A stretch of 64,000 nucleotides of DNA from Ferdinandcohnia sp047238305 (GTDB lineage Bacteria; Bacillota; Bacilli; Bacillales; Bacillaceae_L), in assembly GCF_047238305.1 (NCBI RefSeq), contig NZ_JBDFMO010000001.1:4278001-4342000 (forward strand), written 5' to 3'. Position 1 is the stretch's first letter, and each line of letters begins with the position of its first letter. This document shows positions 41,623 to 49,481 of this stretch, piece by piece. Both the position numbers and the translations under genes were made by a program. A model generated the notes under the pieces. The model made no database searches, was not told the DNA's origin, and saw nothing but the letters and a program-made list of their open reading frames with translations.

Positions 41623-42354
41623 TCACTCCCAAGTTAGTCCTGATTTTGCTAAATTGATATCGCCAGTAAATTGTTCTGAAGCTTGTTTAACAAGGTCTTC
41701 ATGATTTCCGTAATGAGGCAGATGTGTAATCCAGAGTTCTTTCACATCAGAAGCAGCCGCAATTTTTCCAACCTCTGTACTATTCATATGCCCCATATTG
41801 GAGCCATCTTGATCCGCATAGAGGTTACATTCACAAATAAACAGGTCTGCACCCTTCGTAAACGGAATAAAGTCATCTATGTAGCTAGAATCCGCTGAAA
41901 ATACAACAGTTTGTCCACCAGCTGTCATTCTCATCGCATAACATACAACCGGATGCTTGGTTTTCATAAAGGAAATCGAAAACGGACCAATTTTGATTGT
42001 TTCATCCGGATGATAAGCAATCGCCTTTGTATGCCCTTTATGCTCTAATTTTGAAAAACCTTCTTGGTCAGCTGTATGCCCATAAATAGGAAGTTCCTTT
42101 TGTTGATTATGTATTGCACTTGTTACTAATCTTGCGTACTGCATTGGACCGATATCCGCTACATGATCATGATGATAGTGGGATAAAATAATCGCATCCA
42201 GTTCATCAATGGTTATATAGTTTTGAAGCTGTGCCAGTACACCACTTCCGCAATCAACTAGAAGTCGGAAACCTTCATGTTCAAATAAATACCCCGTTGT
42301 GGCTTCATTTGCTGCTGGAAATCCACCCCAAAAACCTACGACCGTTACTTTCAT
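41623..42354 (-). CDS. yhfI: MBL-fold metallohydrolase, YhfI
   Basis: This 243-aa metallo-beta-lactamase-fold protein has the metal motif LSHYHHDHVADIG (about 56-68) and further ligands in HPVVCYAMR, SADSSYIDD and HLPHYGNH. The pattern resembles the RNase Z/ElaC branch, but it is shorter. B. subtilis YhfI occupies the same place next to lplJ; its substrate is unknown. It is the first gene of a yhfI-lplJ operon. Confidence 0.88.
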   Translation of the reverse strand: MKVTVVGFWGGFPAANEATTGYLFEHEGFRLLVDCGSGVLAQLQNYITIDELDAIILSHYHHDHVADIGPMQYARLVTSAIHNQQKELPIYGHTADQEGFSKLEHKGHTKAIAYHPDETIKIGPFSISFMKTKHPVVCYAMRMTAGGQTVVFSADSSYIDDFIPFTKGADLFICECNLYADQDGSNMGHMNSTEVGKIAAASDVKELWITHLPHYGNHEDLVKQASEQFTGDINLAKSGLTWE

Positions 42355-42484
42355 AGGATCACCTTTCTCCTCAAATGTTTTTCGTTATCCATTACACTTC
42401 TTCAATGGTTTACCCTATCCAATACCACTATAATCGATACGAAAAAAAATATCACTTTTTAATACTTTTGTTACAAAACAGTTA

Positions 42485-42518
42485 TTGACATATTTTCAAC
42501 TGTTATAGTACACTATAA
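42485..42518 (+). promoter_or_regulatory. yhfH promoter with a perfect dyad
   Basis: TTGACA at 42485-42490 is a consensus -35, with a weak -10 candidate TACACT 18 bp on. Overlapping the -10 is a 7-bp perfect dyad, TTATAGT-AC-ACTATAA (42503-42518), a likely repressor site. The regulator is unknown. Confidence 0.5.
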
Positions 42519-42544
42519 ACAATAAAAGAAACGGAGGGGTTCAA

Positions 42545-42673
42545 ATGTTAGTAAAAAGTACAGAATTTTTCAAAAATCTGCCGCCTAAAAAATGTGTTGA
42601 GTGTGGCCATGATATCGAGGAGCAGCATGAGTGCTACGGTAACAAATGTGACCACTGTAATGAAATAAAATGA
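42545..42673 (+). CDS. yhfH: YhfH-like small zinc-ribbon protein, 42 aa
   Basis: An intact frame runs from ATG 42545, with GGAGGGG upstream, to TGA 42671-42673. After a short basic start come Cys17-x2-Cys20, Cys30 and Cys35-x2-Cys38 (CVECGHDIEEQHECYGNKC, then DHC), a compact zinc-ribbon pattern. Small size, Cys pairs and position between yhfI and hemY match B. subtilis yhfH, whose function is unknown. It is followed at once by a strong terminator shared with hemY. Confidence 0.82.
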   Translation: MLVKSTEFFKNLPPKKCVECGHDIEEQHECYGNKCDHCNEIK

Positions 42674-42702
42674 AAAAGGAAGGCCGCGGCCTTCCTTTTT
42701 CT
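42674..42702. terminator. Bidirectional terminator between yhfH and hemY
   Basis: AAGGAAGGCCGCGGCCTTCCTT is, in two halves, an 11-bp perfect inverted repeat, flanked by AAAAA and TTTTT. It ends both convergent genes. Confidence 0.9.
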
Positions 42703-42703
42703 T

Positions 42704-44128
42704 TTACACCAATACTGGAGTATTTATTTTCATGTATTCTAGAACCTTTTTAACCGCTGCTTCGCCTTGGTCAATACAATCAGGTAACCCTAGACCTTCG
42801 TATGAGCTTCCCGCTAAAAAGACGCCTGGTAAATGTTCAGTAACATTCCTCTTTACATACTCTACCCGCTCTTTATGACCAACTGTATATTGTGGCATCG
42901 CATCTTTCCATCTTGTTACAATTGAGAATTCAGGTTGATCTGTGATGTTCATCGTTTTGTTCAGATCATCGAGTACCACTTTGGTAATTTCCTGGTCTGA
43001 TTGATCAACAATGGCTTCGTCTCCTGCTTTTCCAACATAACAACGGAGTAGCACTTTTCCTTTAGGTGTTGTATGTGGCCACTTTTTATGTGTCCAAGTA
43101 ACTGCGGTAATAATATAATCATTATTTCTTGATACAACAAAGCCAGTTCCATCAATATCCTTTTTAATCGCTTCTTCAGGGAATGCCATTGCCACGGTTG
43201 CAACCGATGTTGATGGCATATCCTTAAAACTATCGAAAAAGGAATATTGATTAAAAATAGATTGCGTTACATGATGTGGAGTTGCCACAACTACACTATC
43301 AGCTGTCATTTCTTCTCCATTACTTAACTTTATCGTATACTGATGATTATGTTTTTCAATACCCTCAACTTTAATTCCTTTAAACACGGTACCTGGCTCT
43401 AGCTTTGCTTCAATTGCATCAATAAATGACTGTAGTCCAGTAGTAACCGTTAAGAACTGTCCTTTTGGTGCAGATTTCGCATTTTGCTTTGGTTTTGGTG
43501 GTGTTGTTTGTTTCATTCCAACAATTAGACTTCGATATTTTTGCTCAACTTGGTAAAATTGTGGGAAAGTTGACATTAGGCTTAATTGATCAATATCCCC
43601 CGCATATATCCCGGAAAGCAATGGCTCAATAAGATTTTCTACGACCTCATCACCAAGTCTTCTTCTAAAAAATCGACCAAGTGATTGATCCCCCTCAGCA
43701 GGTGTTCGTGGCAACACAAAATCCATTGCTGCCCTCAGTTTGCCCATTGGGGTAAACAGACCTGTAGTAATGAACGGGCCGATTTGAGTAGGAATCCCCA
43801 TAATCGATCCACCTGGCATTGGATGGAGCTTTCCACCCGCAAGAACATAGGATTTACCAGCGGTATTATTGACCAATTTATCCCCTAGTCCAACCTCATT
43901 AACCAACCGTGAGGCACTTGTTTTCCTAGCTAAAAAGGAGTCTGGACCTTTTTCAATTACAAAGCCATCCCGTTCAACTGTCTGTACTTTTCCACCTAAT
44001 CGATGGCTCGCTTCTAAAAGCGTACATGTAATATCTAAGCCCTTCTCCTTTGCCTCTTTCTGGAGATAATAAGCTACTGTTAAACCAGTAATCCCACCAC
44101 CTATTACGACTACCTTTTGATTACTCAC
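42704..44128 (-). CDS. hemY: Coproporphyrinogen III oxidase (HemY/CgoX)
   Basis: This 474-aa FAD enzyme oxidises coproporphyrinogen III to coproporphyrin III in the Gram-positive coproporphyrin-dependent heme route. The N-terminal dinucleotide fold is VVVIGGGITGLTVAYYL (about 5-21). VERDGFVIEKGPDSFLA is typical of the family, and the C-terminal FAD segment is VFLAGSSYEGLGLPDCIDQG. The start is GTG 44128 with AGAAGGCG upstream. It is the last gene of hemEHY. The 90-bp gap to hemH contains an inverted pair (TTCAATAG / CTATTGAA). Confidence 0.95.
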   Translation of the reverse strand: MSNQKVVVIGGGITGLTVAYYLQKEAKEKGLDITCTLLEASHRLGGKVQTVERDGFVIEKGPDSFLARKTSASRLVNEVGLGDKLVNNTAGKSYVLAGGKLHPMPGGSIMGIPTQIGPFITTGLFTPMGKLRAAMDFVLPRTPAEGDQSLGRFFRRRLGDEVVENLIEPLLSGIYAGDIDQLSLMSTFPQFYQVEQKYRSLIVGMKQTTPPKPKQNAKSAPKGQFLTVTTGLQSFIDAIEAKLEPGTVFKGIKVEGIEKHNHQYTIKLSNGEEMTADSVVVATPHHVTQSIFNQYSFFDSFKDMPSTSVATVAMAFPEEAIKKDIDGTGFVVSRNNDYIITAVTWTHKKWPHTTPKGKVLLRCYVGKAGDEAIVDQSDQEITKVVLDDLNKTMNITDQPEFSIVTRWKDAMPQYTVGHKERVEYVKRNVTEHLPGVFLAGSSYEGLGLPDCIDQGEAAVKKVLEYMKINTPVLV

Positions 44129-44218
44129 TTAACTTCGCCTTCTTTCAATAGAATGTTCAAAAAGTCAGGTGATCGGCAATTTCACCTTTCCTATTGAACT
44201 TTTATTTAAATGCATAGA

Positions 44219-45151
44219 TTATTTTTGTAGTTCTTTTAAAACAACAGTTGCCAAACAATCGATAAATTCGGGTTTCGCATTTGGCATTTCCGGACGGTAA
44301 TAGCTTACACCTAGCTCCTCAGTAACAACCTTACACTCATAATCATTGTCATATAGAACCTCTAAGTGATCGGCAACAAATCCAACTGGAATGTAAACAA
44401 ACGCCTTGTAGCCTTTTTCATTATACAGATCTCTCGTTAAATCTTGAACATCTGGACCTAACCACGGCTCGGGAGTATTTCCGGCACTTTGCCAGCCAAT
44501 TTCATAATTGTTTACACCTGCAGCTTCTGCAATTAAATCAGCTGTTTCTCGTAATTGGCTTGGATATGGGTCTCCTGCTGCTATGATCTTTTCAGGAAGG
44601 CTATGAGCCGAAACGATTAGTACTGCATGTTCACGTTCTTCTTCAGTCATTGAAGCAAATGTTTGTTTCACTTGATTTGCCCAATACTCGATGAATTTAG
44701 GCTCTTTATACCAGCTTTCTACGGATGTAATTGTTGGCCCCCCAAGTTTTTCTGCTTCTTCTTTGGCACGACCATTATAGGATTTTACACTAAAGGTTGA
44801 AAAATGAGGTGCAAGGACAAGACTCACCGCTTCCTCAATTCCATCTTCATTCATTTGTGCAACTGCATTCTCTATGAATGGTTCGATATGCTTCAAGCCT
44901 TGGTACATTTTAAACTCAAAATCATCTTGAACTTGATTTAAATGTTCTTCTAGTTTTTTACCTTGTTCAGTAGTAATTTTTGCAAGAGGTGAAATTCCAC
45001 CAATTGCTTCGTAACGACTACGAAGGTCTTCTAGCATCTCTGGTGATGGCTTACGGCCGTGACGAATATGTGTATAATAGCGTTCAATATCTTCTTCTTT
45101 GTATGGAGTCCCGTATGCCATTACGAGTAAACCCATTTTCTTTTTTGTCAT
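44219..45151 (-). CDS. hemH: Coproporphyrin ferrochelatase (HemH/CpfC)
   Basis: This 310-aa enzyme inserts Fe2+ into coproporphyrin III. The sequence is very close to B. subtilis HemH: KKMGLLVMAYGTPYKEEDIE at the start, LAPHFSTFSVKSYN with the metal-binding His (about 183 region: SAHSLPEKI) and Glu in VGFVADHLEVLYDND. I start at ATG 45151, with GAGGTG 6 nt upstream; a GTG three codons earlier is the alternative. It lies 23 bp downstream of hemE. Confidence 0.96.
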   Translation of the reverse strand: MTKKKMGLLVMAYGTPYKEEDIERYYTHIRHGRKPSPEMLEDLRSRYEAIGGISPLAKITTEQGKKLEEHLNQVQDDFEFKMYQGLKHIEPFIENAVAQMNEDGIEEAVSLVLAPHFSTFSVKSYNGRAKEEAEKLGGPTITSVESWYKEPKFIEYWANQVKQTFASMTEEEREHAVLIVSAHSLPEKIIAAGDPYPSQLRETADLIAEAAGVNNYEIGWQSAGNTPEPWLGPDVQDLTRDLYNEKGYKAFVYIPVGFVADHLEVLYDNDYECKVVTEELGVSYYRPEMPNAKPEFIDCLATVVLKELQK

Positions 45152-45174
45152 TAAATACACCTCAAAAGACTAGA

Positions 45175-46212
45175 TTAATTTTGCTTAGAATATTCGTGGA
45201 TGAATGTAGTTAGACGCTTTAGAGTCTCTGGTTTCACATCAGGGAATACACCATGACCAAGATTAAAGATATAGCCTGGCTGCTGCATGCCTTGGTCTAA
45301 AATTTCTTTTGCTTTTTCTTCAATGACTTCCCAAGGAGCTAATAGTATAGCTGGATCAAGGTTTCCTTGAACGGCTTTTGTGACTCCAAGTTCCCTTGCT
45401 TTCATTATTGGGAGGCGCCAATCCAGGCCTACAACATCTAAAGGCAGGTCATTCCATTCTAATGCTAAGTGGCTTGCGCCTACTCCGAACATAATCAGTG
45501 GCACGTTTTCCTCACGAAGTGCTGAGAATATACGATGCATAACTGGTTTAATGAAGTGACGGTAATCTGCAACATTTAATGCCCCTACCCAAGAATCAAA
45601 AATTTGTACAGCTTTTACACCTGCTGCTATTTGTGACTTTACATAAGTAATCGTCATTTCAGCTAATTTATCCATAAGCGCAAACCAAGCGTCTGGCTCA
45701 GCGTACATGAAAGCCTTCGTTTTATTATAATTTTTTGAAGGACCGCCTTCAATCATATAGCTTGCTAGCGTAAATGGTGCCCCAGCAAATCCGATCAATG
45801 GTACTGAAAGCTGTTCTGTTGTTAAAAGCTTAATTGTATCAAGTACGTATGGAACATCCTCTTCTGGATGAATTTCTCCAAGCTTTTCAACGTCCTTTAC
45901 TGAACGGATTGGGTTACTGATAACTGGACCAACACCAGCCTTGATTTCAACATCTACTCCAAGTGCTGGAAGTGGAGACATGATGTCTTTATAAAGAATT
46001 GCAGCATCTACATCATATTGTTCAACTGGTAGTCTAGTGACATAAGCACATAATTCCGGTTGATGAGTAATTTCAAATAAACCATATTTTTCTTTGATTT
46101 TTCGATATTCAGGTTGGGAACGTCCAGCCTGGCGCATATACCAAACAGGTACATGTCCAGTCTTTTCTCCTCTAGCCGCCCTTAATAATGTATCATTAAA
46201 ACCCTTTTGCAT
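45175..46212 (-). CDS. hemE: Uroporphyrinogen decarboxylase
   Basis: This 345-aa enzyme converts uroporphyrinogen III to coproporphyrinogen III. The N-terminal signature PVWYMRQAGRSQPEYR (about 22-37) holds the catalytic Arg residues. The second signature is GFAGAPFTLASYMIEGG, and GNLDPAILLAPWE and GHGVFPDVKPE are conserved. It is the first gene of hemEHY. The 200-bp upstream region is AT-rich, with GTTTCATTTAT repeated twice within about 20 bp, and holds no other gene. Confidence 0.96.
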   Translation of the reverse strand: MQKGFNDTLLRAARGEKTGHVPVWYMRQAGRSQPEYRKIKEKYGLFEITHQPELCAYVTRLPVEQYDVDAAILYKDIMSPLPALGVDVEIKAGVGPVISNPIRSVKDVEKLGEIHPEEDVPYVLDTIKLLTTEQLSVPLIGFAGAPFTLASYMIEGGPSKNYNKTKAFMYAEPDAWFALMDKLAEMTITYVKSQIAAGVKAVQIFDSWVGALNVADYRHFIKPVMHRIFSALREENVPLIMFGVGASHLALEWNDLPLDVVGLDWRLPIMKARELGVTKAVQGNLDPAILLAPWEVIEEKAKEILDQGMQQPGYIFNLGHGVFPDVKPETLKRLTTFIHEYSKQN

Positions 46213-46376
46213 ATGTATTTACCTACCTTTCAACATCTTCACACAATAGTTACCATCATAGCATAAATAAGTTTCATTTATTAAGTTTATGTTTCATTTA
46301 TCCTCACTTTACCACTATAATTGTTTCTACTATCTATGTATACAAAACCACGTCAAATGTCAAAAATTTGACGAAC

Positions 46377-46410
46377 ATTAAGGGTGGTTAAAGGAATTAC
46401 CACCCTTAAT
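46377..46410 (-). terminator. Hairpin terminator after pbpF
   Basis: ATTAAGGGTGGT and ACCACCCTTAAT form a 12-bp perfect stem 4 bp past the pbpF stop. The downstream U-tract is weak. A second dyad, GTCAAA-AA-TTTGAC (46360-46373), lies just beyond. Confidence 0.7.
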
Positions 46411-46413
46411 GAT

Positions 46414-48552
46414 CTATTTATTCGAAAAAAAGGTAGGCTTAACAGATTTAGAATGTGTACCTTCTTCCTTTGTTTGTGAATTATAAGGAACAATAAAGTA
46501 GGATGGCATCGAAAAAATGTTTACATTTTCAATTTCATACCCCCCTATACCTCTTACAGAACCCACATATTTAACAGTTTTCGAATTCTCTTCGTAGATT
46601 CGATATTCAATCCGTTCATCTTCTGAAGGAGTCCAATTTAATGTAACCGTAAATAACCCTAGTGGCTTAAATGATAAATTGGCTTTCACATCATCAATTT
46701 CGGATAGTCTTATTGGTGGCTCAAGCTCTTGAACATCCTTCGGCGCAGAAAAAGCGGTGACTTTTTTCAACTCCGATTGATCAAGAATATTCTTGAACAA
46801 TTTTGTTGGAGATGAACTACCCCCTTTTAAATAATGAGTTGCATCTGTCGAGTCATAGCCCATCCATATTGCTCCCACTACAGACGGAGTAAAGCCGACA
46901 AACCAAGCATCCTTTATCCCGTTTTCAACACCAGGTAAATTGGTTGTCCCTGTTTTACCAGCAAGTGCACCCGAATAACTTCCTACTCGTGCTGTACCGT
47001 TATCAACAACCCCCTCAAGCATTCTTGTCATATACCATGCCGTTTGTTTTGAAAATGCCTCTGTTTCGTGCGTGGATGCCTCTCCAATTACTTTTCCGTC
47101 ACGATTTTCAATTTTACTTATAACATGTGGTTCAATGACTTTTCCTTCCCTGGCAAAGGCACGATATGCTTTTGCCATTGCAAGTGGAGAAATCCCCTCT
47201 TTCAGTCCACCTAACGCAATCGACAAACCTTGGTCTGGTATGGTGATTCCCGCTTTAGTTAAATATTTTTTAGCTGTATCAATTCCGAGTCTGTCAAGCA
47301 TCCATACAGCAGGCGCATTTGCTGATTCGATTAGAGCATCATACATAGATATTTTCCCTTTATAAATACCCGATATATTACTTGGTTCATATTCACCATA
47401 GGATAGCTTTTTATCAACAAGCATCGAATAAGGGTCAAACTCATCTTCTTCCAATGCAGGTCCATATACTGCAAGTGGCTTTATTGTCGAGCCTGGCTGA
47501 CGTTTAACCAAAACTCGATTAATGCCCCGACTCACATAGTTCCTACCCCCGATACTAGCTAAGACACCACCTGTATCATTATCAAGTAACACGAAAGCAC
47601 CTTCGGCTTGATCATCGACTCCCGGAAAGTTTTTTTGATCTTTAAAAAGCTCATATGCTGTTTTTTGAATTTCCAAATGAAGGGGAACTGTGATGGTATA
47701 GCCACCTCTGAGTAATTCTTCATTTGACAGATTAAAGCGTGTCTCCGCCTCTTCAAACACCATATCGATATAGGTTAATAATGAAGGATCTCTTTCGACC
47801 TCATGAATGTCCAACGCAACGGTCTTTCCTTGGGTCCTTACAGCCTCCTCAGGTTGCAAAAAGCCCTTTTTTTCCATTAAGTTAATAACCAAATCCCGTC
47901 TCTGTTTACTTTTTTCAGGATTAAGGATGGGAGAATAAGTAGTTGGTGCTTTTGGAATTGCCGCAAGCAGTGCCCCTTCTTCGACAGTCAAATCACTTAC
48001 ATTTTTATTAAAATAAAACTTTGATGCAGATTGAATACCATATGCACCATGTCCAAAGTAAATTTGATTTAAATACATTTCAAGAAGTTCCTGCTTGCTG
48101 TATTCCTCCTCTAAATTAATGGAGATGATTAATTCCTTCGTTTTTCGAAGAAATGTTTTTTCGTTTGTAAGAAACACATTTTTTGCAAGCTGTTGTGTAA
48201 TTGTACTGCCACCTTCTACCTTTCCACCAGCCACAATATCTTTATAAATTGCCCTTCCAATCGCCTGAACGTCGATTCCATGATGCTTATAGAAACGAGT
48301 GTCTTCGACCGCGATAAACGCCTGTTGGACATATTCTGGAATATCCCTTATTGGTACAATGTCACGATTCTCATAATATAATTTGGTAATAAAGTGGCCA
48401 TCCTCATCGACTAGTTTTGTTGCAGAATTCATGACCAGTTTTTTGTCATCAATGACATAGTCACCGGCATATATGATAAGCAAATACCCACACAATCCAA
48501 GGACAAATGAACCAACAATAACAAAAAATGAGAGAAATAATTTCTTTTTCAT
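46414..48552 (-). CDS. pbpF: Class A penicillin-binding protein (PBP1A/2C type)
   Basis: This 712-aa bifunctional enzyme makes and crosslinks peptidoglycan. One N-terminal membrane anchor spans about residues 4-28. The glycosyltransferase domain has EDTRFYKHHGID (about 83-94) and EGGSTITQQLAKNVFLT. The transpeptidase domain has STIK (in RQPGSTIKPL), SAN (in IESANAPAV) and KTGTT. A C-terminal fibronectin-like tail follows (about 615-712). Length and position beside hemE match B. subtilis pbpF (PBP2C, 714 aa), which works in vegetative and sporulation wall synthesis. AAGGAGG precedes the ATG. Confidence 0.94.
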   Translation of the reverse strand: MKKKLFLSFFVIVGSFVLGLCGYLLIIYAGDYVIDDKKLVMNSATKLVDEDGHFITKLYYENRDIVPIRDIPEYVQQAFIAVEDTRFYKHHGIDVQAIGRAIYKDIVAGGKVEGGSTITQQLAKNVFLTNEKTFLRKTKELIISINLEEEYSKQELLEMYLNQIYFGHGAYGIQSASKFYFNKNVSDLTVEEGALLAAIPKAPTTYSPILNPEKSKQRRDLVINLMEKKGFLQPEEAVRTQGKTVALDIHEVERDPSLLTYIDMVFEEAETRFNLSNEELLRGGYTITVPLHLEIQKTAYELFKDQKNFPGVDDQAEGAFVLLDNDTGGVLASIGGRNYVSRGINRVLVKRQPGSTIKPLAVYGPALEEDEFDPYSMLVDKKLSYGEYEPSNISGIYKGKISMYDALIESANAPAVWMLDRLGIDTAKKYLTKAGITIPDQGLSIALGGLKEGISPLAMAKAYRAFAREGKVIEPHVISKIENRDGKVIGEASTHETEAFSKQTAWYMTRMLEGVVDNGTARVGSYSGALAGKTGTTNLPGVENGIKDAWFVGFTPSVVGAIWMGYDSTDATHYLKGGSSSPTKLFKNILDQSELKKVTAFSAPKDVQELEPPIRLSEIDDVKANLSFKPLGLFTVTLNWTPSEDERIEYRIYEENSKTVKYVGSVRGIGGYEIENVNIFSMPSYFIVPYNSQTKEEGTHSKSVKPTFFSNK

Positions 48553-48572
48553 AAAGTGACCTCCTTGGAAGA

Positions 48573-48757
48573 TTTAAAGGCGCAAGCGCCTCGAAAAGAT
48601 GAACATCGACTAACTACTGCCACGTCCTGTGGCAAACGTCGATGTCAGCACTTCCTGTGCAAGTCCGACAAGCATAAGAAAAGACGGCGAGGAGGATGCA
48701 GTTTATCCTTCTTGACGGATTGGCTTATGACCTCGAGGGGCTAGGCGCTGAAGCTAG
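48573..48757 (-). repeat. Bacillaceae-type intergenic repeat, copy C
   Basis: On the minus strand it starts TATCTAGCTTCAGCGCCTAG and continues CCCCTCGAGGTC, the same opening as copy A. Its far end reads AGGCGCTTGCGCC. It contains CTTATGCTTGTCGGACTTGC, related to copy B, and an inner dyad GACATCGACG / CGTCGATGTC-like segment. It fills the gap between the divergent pbpF and hmoB genes together with the hmoB promoter. Confidence 0.75.
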
Positions 48758-48859
48758 ATATAATGATTGTAGATGTTTTCAAAAATTTGTTATGTTATCT
48801 TTTAGTATAACTGTAAAAGTTTCCTACTATGTATTACGTATAAATAAAGGAGTGGTTCC

Positions 48860-49366
48860 GTGAATTTCTATTTTGCGTTTGGGACGGTAGAATTTTTAGA
48901 AAAGCTTCATGAAAAGCATAAAAATGAAAACATGGCCTTGTTTTATAACAATGAAACAGCCATCTTGGTACATGAAACGACGAAGAAGTCCGTTTTTGCT
49001 GCACCGCGAAAATACGAAGTTCTAACTGGTTCCGGGAACTTTAAAGACGCAGTTTTCGTGGCACTTACATATGTACCTGTGACCGATGAGGGTAAGCCGC
49101 TTTTCGAATACAACATTATCCAAAAGAGTTCACTATTAAAAGACACACTAGGATTGGTCGCTTTTCGCGTACTTCGACCTTTAAAAAGTGATACCTTTGT
49201 CATTGCTAGCTTTTGGTTGAAAGAGTCTTTTTATTTGGAATGGACTCGCTCACCAAATTTCGAGGAGCTTGAACAAGTGATTAAAAAAACAAAAGCAGGA
49301 ATCAACCAAACTGTTTTTTCAGGTCCAGTTTATACAAAAACGTTTCATTCATTAAAAGAGAATTAA
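48860..49366 (+). CDS. hmoB: HmoB-like antibiotic-biosynthesis-monooxygenase-fold protein
   Basis: This 168-aa protein is collinear with B. subtilis HmoB (YhgC), a heme-degrading monooxygenase: FYFAFGTVEFLEKLHEKH, AILVHETTKKSVFAAPRKYE and VAFRVLRPLKSDTFVIASFW. The C-terminal half is the ABM ferredoxin-like domain. Where HmoB has a His in its SYKEAHKK helix, this protein has NFEELEQVIKK, so that candidate heme ligand is not conserved. The start is GTG 48860 with AAGGAGTGG. It is next to the heme synthesis genes, as in B. subtilis. Confidence 0.85.
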   Translation: MNFYFAFGTVEFLEKLHEKHKNENMALFYNNETAILVHETTKKSVFAAPRKYEVLTGSGNFKDAVFVALTYVPVTDEGKPLFEYNIIQKSSLLKDTLGLVAFRVLRPLKSDTFVIASFWLKESFYLEWTRSPNFEELEQVIKKTKAGINQTVFSGPVYTKTFHSLKEN

Positions 49367-49481
49367 AAAACTTTGCTCCCTTCTCACACCTCATCCCCTT
49401 CAACATATTCTGTATTACAAACATGGGTAAATGCGTAGTTACCTTTGCTTGAATTCGGATTAGTTGAATGGGGGTTTTGAA

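Noticed and set aside
44129..44218. Small gene between hemH and hemY
   Set aside because: No frame with a ribosome site; the segment holds only an inverted repeat.
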